DNA of 64,000 bases from an uncultured Mucilaginibacter sp. (lineage in GTDB: Bacteria; Bacteroidota; Bacteroidia; Sphingobacteriales; Sphingobacteriaceae). Below the pieces are notes generated by a model, which was not told the DNA's origin, did not search any database, and saw only the letters and a program-made list of their open reading frames with translations. Positions 53,535-61,830 of this stretch are shown here, in pieces; within the stretch, counting starts at the first letter, position 1, and each line of letters starts with the position of its first letter. The stretch lies in assembly GCA_903891475.1 (NCBI GenBank), contig CAITEP010000031.1, positions 62,001 through 126,000 on the forward strand. Reading direction: 5' to 3'. Made by a program: the position numbers and the translations under genes.

Positions 53535-54218
53535 TTATGGTTGGTGGGGTATTTTCTCCACTGCTTTGCGATAGTTTTCGCCCACTGGAATACGTTCCTC
53601 GCCAATCTGTAAACTGTTTTTATCAATTAAGCTGATGAGTTCGCGGTTTACCAGATACGAACGGTGCACCCTTAAAAATACATTTGCAGGCAACAACTCT
53701 TCAAGATATTTCATCGTCATATGGGTGAGATGATTGCCAGTTTTTGTATAAAGATGAATATAATCTTTCACAGATTGAGCATACAATAGTTGCGCGTGCG
53801 GAACTTTTATTAAACGACCGGATACTTTAAAATAGGTATAATCTTTAGTCACCTCTGCATCATACGGCCTGATCTTCAAAATTTTTTGCATGCATTTCTC
53901 AAACCGCTTATCAGTAATTGGCTTGAGCAGATAGTCAACAGCATCAAGTTCAAAGCCCTTAACCGCGTATTCAGCGAAAGCGGTTGTAAATACAACGGCG
54001 GGCGGTTCTTTAAGTGAACTGATAAAGTCTAATCCATTGATACCCGGCATTTTGATATCCAAAAAAATAAGGTCTACGGGTTGTTTGTGAAACATTTCAA
54101 AAGCGGATATCGCGTTGCTACACTTGCCAATAAGTTCTAACTCCGGAAAACGACTGATGAGATAGGTTAGTATCTCCAAGGCCAGCGGTTCATCGTCAAC
54201 AATCATGCACCGGATCAT
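53535..54218 (-). CDS. LytTR-family response regulator
   Basis: The 227-residue regulator has a receiver domain (VDDEP, phospho-acceptor in LIFLDIKMPGING, Lys in LLKPITDKRF) and a C-terminal LytTR DNA-binding domain (YTYFKVSGRLIKVPHAQLLY, FLRVHRSYLVNRELI). Its ATG overlaps the last four bases of the kinase gene, so the pair is co-translated. It is a paralog of the regulator at 29.6 kb, same layout but a different linker. Confidence 0.93.
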   Translation of the reverse strand: MIRCMIVDDEPLALEILTYLISRFPELELIGKCSNAISAFEMFHKQPVDLIFLDIKMPGINGLDFISSLKEPPAVVFTTAFAEYAVKGFELDAVDYLLKPITDKRFEKCMQKILKIRPYDAEVTKDYTYFKVSGRLIKVPHAQLLYAQSVKDYIHLYTKTGNHLTHMTMKYLEELLPANVFLRVHRSYLVNRELISLIDKNSLQIGEERIPVGENYRKAVEKIPHQP

Positions 54219-55294
54219 ATGTTCGACAAAATTAAGGTGACTTCATAAGTTCCATGCGCTACATTCATTTCAAGTTGGTGCTTGCTGGGATACAAAATAT
54301 CAAGGCGTTTACGAATATTCCTGATGCCGAGACCAGAAGCTTCTTTCTTTTTGATAACTTCAGGTATACTGTTAATTACTTGCAATGTTAAATCTTTATC
54401 TGTTTGGCAGATTAAGACGCTAACAAAACCGCTCTTAGTTTCTTCTTCCAGTCCATGCTTAAAAGCATTTTCAACAAATGGCAGCAGCAGCAAAGGTTCA
54501 ATACGGTAATCGGGTCTGATACCCTGTGTATCAAATTGAATATTGATACCCGGCTGATGGCGTATTTTCTCTACCTCTATATAATCTGATAAAAAAGCCA
54601 CTTCTCTTGATAAAAATACGGTTTTCTGATCAGCCTCATACAAAATATATCGCATCATTTCTCCTAGCCGAGCAACCATAGGCGCAGCTTGCTCAGATTG
54701 TTTGAGCGCCAGCCCATAAATATTATTGATTGTATTAAAAAAGAAATGAGGGTGCAACTGGGCTTTTAAATAATTGAGTTCAGCTGTCAGCTGCTGTTCT
54801 TTCAATACTTTTATATCATTATCCTGAGTGAGCGACCGTATTAGGAAAGCCAATCCGATTAACGGAAAAATAGTGGAGACTAGGAAATAATTGAAGGTAA
54901 AAATAATCTTCGAATTTAGCATTTCCTTCATGGCGCGTTGGCGAAGCACCTGCGAGACAAAGCTGCAATGAACCAGCACCCAATTCACAATATACTTGTC
55001 AATGAAGTGTTCAATGATAACAAGACCGAAGCTACTTACAATAACCCCTAGCAAATTACGACGTATAACATAGCCTTTTAAAAATACGCGGTAATAAATG
55101 GAGTAATAAATGAACGCAAAAGATTCAGTAACTACCCGGTAACCAAAGTCAGTACTAAATTTGGAGATATCATGTTCTTGATATGCGCTGTATTCTAGGT
55201 CGCTTATCAGTGCGATTCCGAAGGAAAGGAAAAAAATAAAGCCTAACTCCATCCATAAATACTTTCGGTTATTGTTAAACTGGCGCGTATTCAT
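54215..55294 (-). CDS. LytS/YehU-type sensor histidine kinase
   Basis: The 359-residue kinase has four membrane helices (about 13-165), an H-box AQLHPHFFFNTINNIYGL with the phosphorylated His, and the N-box LLLPFVENAFKHG plus a glycine-rich G-box GLGIRNIRKRL. It forms an operon with the LytTR regulator and is divergent from a TlpA-like gene with a 185-base gap, making that gene a possible target. The membrane part has no large periplasmic domain. Confidence 0.92.
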   Translation of the reverse strand: MNTRQFNNNRKYLWMELGFIFFLSFGIALISDLEYSAYQEHDISKFSTDFGYRVVTESFAFIYYSIYYRVFLKGYVIRRNLLGVIVSSFGLVIIEHFIDKYIVNWVLVHCSFVSQVLRQRAMKEMLNSKIIFTFNYFLVSTIFPLIGLAFLIRSLTQDNDIKVLKEQQLTAELNYLKAQLHPHFFFNTINNIYGLALKQSEQAAPMVARLGEMMRYILYEADQKTVFLSREVAFLSDYIEVEKIRHQPGINIQFDTQGIRPDYRIEPLLLLPFVENAFKHGLEEETKSGFVSVLICQTDKDLTLQVINSIPEVIKKKEASGLGIRNIRKRLDILYPSKHQLEMNVAHGTYEVTLILSNI

Positions 55295-55479
55295 GATGCA
55301 AAATAGGAATAATACCCGATGCCGGGAATGGAAGGTCTTTCTTTTTAGACCAAGCCACGATTTTTTTCGACTAATGCTGCCGATTTACTTCCGGTCGAAA
55401 ATATAGGGATGGCAGTCTAATTTTTTAAAATATCAATGATCAACAAGATAGTTTTGAAACAAATTAATAAATCAGCCCT

Positions 55480-56568
55480 ATGAAAAATCTTTTTTTGCTT
55501 TTATCCTTTTGCGTCCTATCCGCTTTTACCTTCTTACCGCCCGCTCAAGGTTATCGAATAAGCGGAAGCGTTACCGGACTTCCAGACAGTACTTGGCTTT
55601 ATCTTCGCACGGCAACACCCGACAAAGACATAGATTCTTGTAGAATACTTGGGGGCCATTTCAGCATGAGCGGAAAAATTAATGAAAAAGCAGTACATGT
55701 TTATCTGCATACCACCAAATACACCAATTATGTAGGCTTCTGGCTGGAAAATACCGCCATTTGCATGACACTGAAAGCTGGAGAATTCAAAAAAGGACTG
55801 ATTACCGGTTCCATAACCGAAGATGAAGACAGGCGGTTGGATCAATTATGCAAACCTTATAATGAGGCGGCGGATAGCTTGAGCAATATTTTGGTTAGGA
55901 CAAATGACTCGGTAATCAGAAAAAGCCTGGTGGCCCGGATTAATTCTTTCAATGCCCGGCGTAAAGAGGTAGAAAAAGACTGGGTAAAAAATTATCCGGG
56001 ATCGCTGGTGGGGGTTAACCTGTTGAACATATATGCCACCACATGGGGTAAGGAAGTAACCGGGTCGTTATATGATCTGCTTTCACCTGAAATGAAATCA
56101 ACTCGTTATGGCCAAGAGATCAAGGATTATCTGACACTGGTTAAAAACCTTAACCTTGGTGATCATTTTGCAGACTTTGAACAACAGAATACGATGAGAA
56201 AGCCTATCAAGCTCTCGCAAATCAAAGGCAAATATATACTGCTTGATTTTTGGGCCTCGTGGTGTGGTCCCTGCATTGAGGAAAATTCGCGACTGGCACA
56301 AACCTATGCTCGCTTTAAAACAAAAGGCTTTGCTATACTTGGAGTTTCTTTAGACGAAGACAAAGACCAATGGTTGCAGGCCGTAAAAAAAGAACATTTG
56401 GTTTGGGAAAACGTTAGCGACCTACGAGGTGATAAAAACAAGGTTGCGCTGATGTATGGCATTAGCGCAATCCCTAGCAATTTTCTGATTGATGAAAACG
56501 GAATTATCATAGCCAGGAACTTGCGTGGAAAGGATCTAGATGTTAAACTCGAATTTTTACTACACTAA
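55480..56568 (+). CDS. TlpA-like thioredoxin-fold protein with N-terminal DUF4369 domain
   Basis: The 362-residue secreted protein has a signal peptide (about residues 1-24), an N-terminal DUF4369-type beta domain (GYRISGSVTGLPDSTWLYLR, about 25-120), a helical middle and a C-terminal AhpC/TlpA thioredoxin domain (about 225-362). The CxxC site is WASWCGPC (Cys262, Cys265), and GVSLDEDKDQWLQAV plus the cis-Pro loop GISAIPSNFLID are typical. It probably reduces or isomerises disulfides in the periplasm. A divergent LytTR pair may control it. Confidence 0.9.
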   Translation: MKNLFLLLSFCVLSAFTFLPPAQGYRISGSVTGLPDSTWLYLRTATPDKDIDSCRILGGHFSMSGKINEKAVHVYLHTTKYTNYVGFWLENTAICMTLKAGEFKKGLITGSITEDEDRRLDQLCKPYNEAADSLSNILVRTNDSVIRKSLVARINSFNARRKEVEKDWVKNYPGSLVGVNLLNIYATTWGKEVTGSLYDLLSPEMKSTRYGQEIKDYLTLVKNLNLGDHFADFEQQNTMRKPIKLSQIKGKYILLDFWASWCGPCIEENSRLAQTYARFKTKGFAILGVSLDEDKDQWLQAVKKEHLVWENVSDLRGDKNKVALMYGISAIPSNFLIDENGIIIARNLRGKDLDVKLEFLLH

Positions 56569-56691
56569 AATAAAGCCCCCCCGCTATCCGAAGTTTTCAA
56601 CTTCAGATAATTATGTCTGGGGAAGCGTTTCCGCTAAACTCTAAAACCTACCAAAATTCTCCTTTTTTCTCACCATATTTTTACCCTAATC

Positions 56692-56838
56692 AATTATAAT
56701 TTCGCCCATATTTTCAAGCCAAAATTATAATTTCACTATAATTTTAAAGGGTTTAATTATAATTTGGAAGGGTTTAATGATAGTTTCTTATGGTTTAATT
56801 ATAATTTGAGGGGTCGAAATTATAGTTTCGGGAAGTTT
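56692..56838. repeat. AATTATAATTT array with 21-bp period
   Basis: Copies of the near-palindrome AATTATAATTT start at 56692, 56723, 56755 and 56797, with variants at 56734, 56776 and 56818. From 56734 to 56818 the starts are exactly 21 bases apart, each unit ending in a G-rich/GTTT spacer; 56692 is 42 bases (two periods) before 56734. The array lies in the 329-base gap between the convergent TlpA-like gene and a small membrane gene. The rest of that gap, 56569-56690, shows only a short AAGTTTTCAACTT-like inverted repeat. Confidence 0.85.
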
Positions 56839-56897
56839 TAAAGCCGGGCTTTTCAGCCTAAAATTTATGGTTTTGGTTTTGAGATATAAAGCAGGCT

Positions 56898-57185
56898 TTA
56901 TACCATGCTTTTAAATACAAAAAAGGTAATGGTAAGCACTACCAAACTAATGCTATAAGCTATAACAATAGGCTGGATAAAATCTTCGCGGTTGCGGCGT
57001 ATGGTAAAAAAGTTGTAAAGGGCTAATGAACCTAACACTACCCAAAAAAACCAATTTACATGGTTTTTATGCCCAAAAATGGTAAGCCCTACACAGGTTA
57101 CAATAAAGTTGGTTATAATAAGCATGGTAACGGCAGGCGTGTTGTTATGCCTGCGGCGGGGCTTAAATATTTCTTCGGGTATCAT
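56898..57185 (-). CDS. Small membrane protein with three helices, 95 residues
   Basis: The product has a basic cytoplasmic start (MIPEEIFKPRRRHNN) and three hydrophobic segments (about 19-37, 44-60, 72-91). I do not recognise a named family, although small proteins of this kind sit beside DUF4834 genes in related genomes as far as I recall. Its start is nine bases downstream of the DUF4834 stop, so the two form a unit, with uvrB further upstream on the same strand. Confidence 0.7.
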   Translation of the reverse strand: MIPEEIFKPRRRHNNTPAVTMLIITNFIVTCVGLTIFGHKNHVNWFFWVVLGSLALYNFFTIRRNREDFIQPIVIAYSISLVVLTITFFVFKSMV

Positions 57186-57194
57186 GCTACTGGG

Positions 57195-57446
57195 TTATTT
57201 AACCTCCTCGTAATCAACAAATTCACCAACCGAATCGGGCACGGTGTTTTTGTTTTGTTGGGGAATATAGTCCACCTTTATTTTATCGCTAGGCGGGTTA
57301 TTTTGGTAATTGCGCTGCTGGTTGGCTTGTTGCTGTGCCTTATTTACCACCTTTTCAAAAAGAAAAGGTAAAAAAATGCGAGCTACACTTTTTACTATAT
57401 ACAGTACTAAAATAATTTCCAATAAAAAAACAAGTATCTCTCCCAT
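57195..57446 (-). CDS. DUF4834-family membrane protein
   Basis: The 83-residue protein has one N-terminal helix (about 4-26, ILVFLLEIILVLYIVKSVAR) and a hydrophilic Gln/Asn-rich tail (KAQQQANQQRNYQ), then DYIPQQNK and an acidic end (VDYEEVK). This pattern is the DUF4834 family of Bacteroidota. Function unknown. It precedes the 95-residue membrane gene and lies 165 bases downstream of uvrB. Confidence 0.75.
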   Translation of the reverse strand: MGEILVFLLEIILVLYIVKSVARIFLPFLFEKVVNKAQQQANQQRNYQNNPPSDKIKVDYIPQQNKNTVPDSVGEFVDYEEVK

Positions 57447-57611
57447 GTTTTATAAATATTAATAACACAAATATAAGATTATAACGGCAAATTTGTTTCG
57501 ATATGATTTTTGCCTACCAAAATTCATCAGCCATACAATAATAGACAACACACCATTCAATTTATTACATAACCTGCAAAAATTAGGTGCCAAAACCAAA
57601 AAAGGGGCTTT

Positions 57612-59636
57612 TTAAAACTTTTCTTCCATCATTTTTTCGAGGGCAAACATCTCGTCGCGTAGTTTTGCCGCCAATAAAAAGTCCATGTTTTTGGCTGCAG
57701 CCATCATCTCTTTCTTGGTATTTTCTATCGATTTTTTGAGGTCGGCCTTATTCATGTATTGAACAATTGGGTCGGCCGCTAAGGATGCGCTATCCACCTC
57801 AATATAAGCCTTTTGTACCCCACCTTTAAAGTCCATTACCGATGTTTGCTCAAAAATTTCTTCCCTAGTTTTACCAACCGTGGTAGGTGTAATGCCCCGT
57901 TCGGTATTGTACCTGATTTGAATATCGCGGCGGCGGTCGGTTTCCTCCATGGTAATCCGCATTGAGTCGGTAATTTTATCGGCATACATAATTACCCGTC
58001 CGCGGTCGTTCCGTGCCGCTCTGCCAATGGTTTGTATCAATGAGCGTTCCGACCGTAAGAAACCTTCCTTATCGGCATCTAAAATAGCCACCAGCGATAC
58101 TTCGGGCAAATCCAAACCTTCGCGCAGCAAGTTAATACCTATCAGCACATCAAACTCGCCCAAGCGCAAACCACGCAAAATCTCCACCCGCTCCAAAGTC
58201 TTCACTTCCGAGTGTATATAACGGCATTTAATGCCCAGCCTATCCATATATTTGGCCAACTCCTCAGCCATGCGCTTGGTGAGGGTGGTAACCAGTACAC
58301 GGTCGCCCATTTTTATGGTTTTATCAACTTCATCCAGTAAGTCATCTACCTGATTAATAACGGGTCGCACTTCTATCAAGGGGTCTAATAAGCCAGTAGG
58401 TCTAATCACCTGTTCCACCACTACCCCGCCCGATTTTTCCAATTCAAAATCTCCGGGTGTAGCGCTCACATAGACGGTTTGGGGTGCCAGTTGCTCAAAT
58501 TCCTGAAAGTTAAGCGGACGGTTATCCAAAGCCGCCGGCAGGCGGAAACCATACTCAACCAAGGAGATTTTACGCGAGCGGTCGCCTCCATACATGGCAC
58601 GTATTTGTGGAACGGTAACGTGACTCTCGTCTATCACCATCAGGTAATCGTCCGGGAAATAATCCAGCAAGCAAAACGGACGGGCACCGGGTACCCTGCC
58701 ATCAAAAAACCGCGAATAGTTCTCAATACCAGAACAATAGCCCAGTTCGCGTATCATTTCAAGGTCGTAGTTAACCCGCTCTTCCAGTCGCTTGGCCTCT
58801 AAATAGCGTCCATCATCAATAAACTGCTTTTTGCGGGTCTCCAACTCAGCTTGTATGGCCCAGATAGATTGGGTAAAACGCTCGCGCGGAGCCACATACA
58901 AATTTGCCGGAAACAGCACCATGTGCTGCATCTTCTCTATGGTTTTGCCTGTGGTGGTATCAAACGTGGTGAGTTCCTCAATATCATCTCCAAAAAACGA
59001 AATACGGTAGGCATAATCCATATAAGCCGGGAAAATATCAACTGTATCGCCTTTCACTCTAAAGGTGCCGCGCTTAAAATCGGCAGTGGTACGCGAGTAC
59101 AAAATCTCAACCAAACGGTGCAAAAAGGCATTCCTGCTGATGCGTGTACCTACCGCGAAACGGAACACGGAGTCCTTAAAATCCTCGGGGTTGCCCATAC
59201 CATATATACAGGAGATGGATGATACCACAATCACATCGCGCCTACCCGACATCAGGGCCGAAGTAGTGCGTAACCTCAGCTTTTCAATCTCCTCGTTTAT
59301 TTGCAGGTCTTTTTCTATATAAGTATTGGTGGTAGGTATAAAGGCTTCGGGCTGGTAATAATCATAGTATGACACAAAATAGTTAACCGCGTTTTCCGGA
59401 AAAAACTGCTTAAACTCGCCATATAACTGCGCCGCCAGCGTTTTGTTATGACTTAATATCAACGTAGGCTTTTGCGTTTGCTGTATTACGTTGGCAATGG
59501 TAAACGTTTTGCCCGAGCCGGTTACGCCCAATAGGGTTTGAAACGGATCGCCATTATTCACCCCCTCCACCAATTGACGGATGGCTTCGGGCTGGTCGCC
59601 TGTAGGCTTATATATAGAGGTAAGATTAAAATCCAT
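57612..59636 (-). CDS. uvrB: Excinuclease ABC subunit B
   Basis: The 674-residue DNA-repair helicase shows Walker A GVTGSGKTFT (about 38-47), the beta-hairpin stretch YYDYYQPEAFIP, DESHVTVPQ (Walker B), the helicase motifs TLTKRMAEELAKYM, GLDLPEVSLV and QTIGRAARN, and a C-terminal UVR domain (about 630-670) that binds UvrC. UvrB verifies damage handed over by UvrA and positions UvrC. Length is standard. No uvrA or uvrC lies nearby. Confidence 0.97.
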   Translation of the reverse strand: MDFNLTSIYKPTGDQPEAIRQLVEGVNNGDPFQTLLGVTGSGKTFTIANVIQQTQKPTLILSHNKTLAAQLYGEFKQFFPENAVNYFVSYYDYYQPEAFIPTTNTYIEKDLQINEEIEKLRLRTTSALMSGRRDVIVVSSISCIYGMGNPEDFKDSVFRFAVGTRISRNAFLHRLVEILYSRTTADFKRGTFRVKGDTVDIFPAYMDYAYRISFFGDDIEELTTFDTTTGKTIEKMQHMVLFPANLYVAPRERFTQSIWAIQAELETRKKQFIDDGRYLEAKRLEERVNYDLEMIRELGYCSGIENYSRFFDGRVPGARPFCLLDYFPDDYLMVIDESHVTVPQIRAMYGGDRSRKISLVEYGFRLPAALDNRPLNFQEFEQLAPQTVYVSATPGDFELEKSGGVVVEQVIRPTGLLDPLIEVRPVINQVDDLLDEVDKTIKMGDRVLVTTLTKRMAEELAKYMDRLGIKCRYIHSEVKTLERVEILRGLRLGEFDVLIGINLLREGLDLPEVSLVAILDADKEGFLRSERSLIQTIGRAARNDRGRVIMYADKITDSMRITMEETDRRRDIQIRYNTERGITPTTVGKTREEIFEQTSVMDFKGGVQKAYIEVDSASLAADPIVQYMNKADLKKSIENTKKEMMAAAKNMDFLLAAKLRDEMFALEKMMEEKF

Positions 59637-59730
59637 AGGGTAAACAAAAATACGGTTTTAAATAATGTTAAAAGAAATGGCAGTGTAAAGATTATGAAGC
59701 CTCCCCTAAGTAGGACTGAAGCCCCCCACC

Positions 59731-59764
59731 TTCCCTCCGTCCGTTAGCCAAGGGACGGAGGAAG
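59731..59764. repeat. Hairpin repeat, GGACGGAG type
   Basis: CCTCCGTCC, a ten-base centre GTTAGCCAAG, then GGACGGAGG: a nine-base stem. It shares the CCnTCC...GGAnGG design of family 1 but with its own arm sequence. It is the first of several hairpins in the 714-base gap 59637-60350, in which I find no gene. Confidence 0.6.
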
Positions 59765-59777
59765 TTTGATTTGGATG

Positions 59778-59864
59778 TGAGTATTGAGATTTTAGACATA
59801 AGATAATTTAAAAAAAGAACCCCAATCTAGCTCCCTCTCCTTTGGAGAGGGCGGGGGGGGAGGC
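59778..59864. repeat. Composite repeat, first unit (direct repeat plus family 1 hairpin, copy C)
   Basis: The 19-base word TGAGTATTGAGATTTTAGA (59778-59796) is followed by GAACCCCAATC and the hairpin CCCTCTCC-TTT-GGAGAGGG (from 59833), then GCGGGGGGGGAGGC. A T run after it could make it a terminator for leftward-independent plus-strand transcription. Confidence 0.7.
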
Positions 59865-59966
59865 GTTTTTTTGGTTGGAGTGCATACTATAAATAATTAT
59901 GAATTATAATTATACAAAATAAATATACAGGAGTGACAAGGGTATGTCAGTAGGCTTTTTTAGATA

Positions 59967-60063
59967 TGAGTATTGAGATTTTAGAATTGAAAAAATTAAT
60001 TTAGAACCCAAATCAAACCCCCTCTCACCGTTTACCAACGGATGGAGAGGGCCGGGGTGAGGC
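59967..60063. repeat. Composite repeat, second unit (direct repeat plus family 1 hairpin, copy D)
   Basis: The same 19-base word at 59967-59985 is followed by GAACCCAAATC and a hairpin with CCCTCTCA and GGAGAGGG arms around a longer CCGTTTACCAACGG centre, itself a small stem, then CCGGGGTGAGGC. Order and orientation match the first unit 189 bases earlier. Confidence 0.7.
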
Positions 60064-60072
60064 ATTTAAAAA

Positions 60073-60120
60073 GAACCCCTATCCAGTCCCTTCTCCTTTG
60101 GAGAGGGCTGGGGTGAGGCT
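60073..60120. repeat. Modular hairpin repeat family 1, copy F (TTT loop)
   Basis: GAACCCCTATCCAG then CCCTTCTCC-TTT-GGAGAGGG and CTGGGGTGAGGCT. It has the same lead-in and tail as the other copies, with one extra base in the left arm. It follows copy D by only ten bases. Confidence 0.7.
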
Positions 60121-60350
60121 TCTAAAGGAGAGTGCATTATTATAAGCCTCCACTCTAATAATCCAATACAGCCCAATTTAAACGGTATTTAAACGGTTTT
60201 AAAATGGGGCAAGCCAAATAAAAATCCAAGTACTGGCATTTTTTAATTTTTTAGGTAGAAAAGGATGAATCGCGCTAAAATTATCCTCTGCCAAAATCTA
60301 CCTGCCAGTTTTTTTTAAGCGTTTAATTATTCTAATTTTACGTTTACTAA

Positions 60351-61046
60351 ATGAAAAAATACAAACACATTTACTTCGACCTCGACCATACCATTTGGGA
60401 TTTTGATAAAAATGCCGAAGAAACTTTGCTGGAACTATATGATAGCTACCAACTGGCAAACCTTGGGCTACCATCGGCCAGCGTATTTATTGCTACCTAT
60501 ACCCGCCACAACCACGAGCTTTGGGCCGATTATCATAATGGTAAAATAAGCAAAGAGGTTTTAAGGGAAACCCGCTTTAAAAAGACTTTTTTGGAGTTGG
60601 GTTTGACCCCTGAACTGGTGCCACCTAATTTTGAAGACGATTACGTAAACCTATGCCCTACAAAAACCAACCTATTCGCCCATGCGCATGAAACTTTGGG
60701 GTATTTGAAGGAAAAATATGCCTTGAATTTAATATCGAACGGGTTTAAAGAAACATCAGAAACCAAAATACGTAATACCAATATCGGGCATTATTTTAAT
60801 CATATCATTATTTCGGAAGTAATAGGAGTAAACAAACCCGATAAGGCCATTTTTGAACATGCCTTAAGTTTGGGAAATGCAAACAAACAGGAGAGTGTGA
60901 TGATAGGCGATAGCCTGGAGGCCGATATTTATGGAGCCTTAAACTTTGGGATGGATGCCATTTATTTTAATCCCAATAACCTGCCAAAACCTGCAGATAT
61001 ACCCATACAAATAACCAATTTAAACCAACTAACAGCTTTATTATGA
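60351..61046 (+). CDS. HAD-family nucleotidase, YjjG type
   Basis: The 231-residue phosphatase has the HAD motifs: I in YFDLDHTIWDFDKN (nucleophile Asp), II in LNLISNGFKET, III around NKPDKAIFEHAL, and IV in VMIGDSLEADIYGA. The cap region and the FDKNAEETL segment fit the YjjG branch, which removes phosphate from non-canonical pyrimidine nucleotides and so cleans the pool. Its stop overlaps the following DinB gene by four bases, so they are co-translated. Confidence 0.88.
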   Translation: MKKYKHIYFDLDHTIWDFDKNAEETLLELYDSYQLANLGLPSASVFIATYTRHNHELWADYHNGKISKEVLRETRFKKTFLELGLTPELVPPNFEDDYVNLCPTKTNLFAHAHETLGYLKEKYALNLISNGFKETSETKIRNTNIGHYFNHIIISEVIGVNKPDKAIFEHALSLGNANKQESVMIGDSLEADIYGALNFGMDAIYFNPNNLPKPADIPIQITNLNQLTALL

Positions 61047-61573
61047 ATATAATAGACGAAAACCAAGCGATTGAGCAAACTTTAGCCATTTATAGCCAAA
61101 AGCTGGATACTATAAGCGACGAATATTTTAAACAAAGCCCTCCGGGTGGCGGTTGGTCGTTTGCGGAGGTATATTCGCATATCCTGAAAGCAACCTTGGG
61201 TTGCACTGTTACTATTGAAAAGTGTAGTAATAATAACGTGGCTGCAACCAATAAAGGGGCAACTTTTTTTGGTTGGTATGTAATGCTGTTAGGCGTATTT
61301 CCGCCCATCAAAGTAAAAGTACCTGCTGCCATTGCCGCAAAAATACCTGCCGAAAAAATGTCAATCGAGGAGGCTAAGTTGATGATTGATAAGTGTAAAA
61401 AACGCTTAGGTACGGTACTCCCCTTATTAGGCAATGCATCGCCTGACAGCAAAATTAAACACCCGCGTTTAGGCATGCTCAATGCGCAACAATGGTTTAA
61501 GTTTACCCGCATTCATGCTCAGCATCATTTGGCACAACTTGACCGAATAGAAAGAAAAATAAAAAAATTTTAA
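61043..61573 (+). CDS. DinB-family protein
   Basis: The 176-residue four-helix protein has the DinB-like pattern, with a first His in GWSFAEVYSHILKA (about residue 47) and a C-terminal IHAQHHLAQLDRIE that supplies two further His, together a likely metal site. Members include thiol-transferases (bacillithiol or mycothiol type) of mostly unknown substrate. It overlaps the YjjG gene by four bases. Confidence 0.83.
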   Translation: MNIIDENQAIEQTLAIYSQKLDTISDEYFKQSPPGGGWSFAEVYSHILKATLGCTVTIEKCSNNNVAATNKGATFFGWYVMLLGVFPPIKVKVPAAIAAKIPAEKMSIEEAKLMIDKCKKRLGTVLPLLGNASPDSKIKHPRLGMLNAQQWFKFTRIHAQHHLAQLDRIERKIKKF

Positions 61574-61644
61574 ACTTTTTTTATTTAACAGCGTCTTAAC
61601 ATATAGATAACCTAATAGTGGGATATTTGTAAATTATTATCAAG

Positions 61645-61755
61645 ATGCGGTCAGAAATAGCATATATGGTTGTAGGTTGCTTGCTACTAATGGTAGGCAT
61701 ATTTTACGTAAGTCCTTTCGAGTTAAAAGTTAATGAAGACGACGAAGAAGAGTAA
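61645..61755 (+). CDS. Small membrane peptide with acidic tail, 36 residues
   Basis: The short ORF encodes one helix (IAYMVVGCLLLMVGIFYV) after a four-residue start and ends in a strongly acidic tail, KVNEDDEEE. The start codon is clear and no other frame competes. Its size and end resemble small inner-membrane regulators, but I recognise no family. The preceding and following genes are on the same strand with gaps of about 70 bases. Confidence 0.5.
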   Translation: MRSEIAYMVVGCLLLMVGIFYVSPFELKVNEDDEEE

Positions 61756-61830
61756 TCGTTTATTTTCTATTTTAATAAATAGTGTTCGATATGTATTTTT
61801 ATCGAATGTTATACTATCCCCCAAATTTTA

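Noticed and set aside
56692..56838. CRISPR array
   Set aside because: The repeat core is 11 bases and the spacers ten, far too short, and no cas gene is present.
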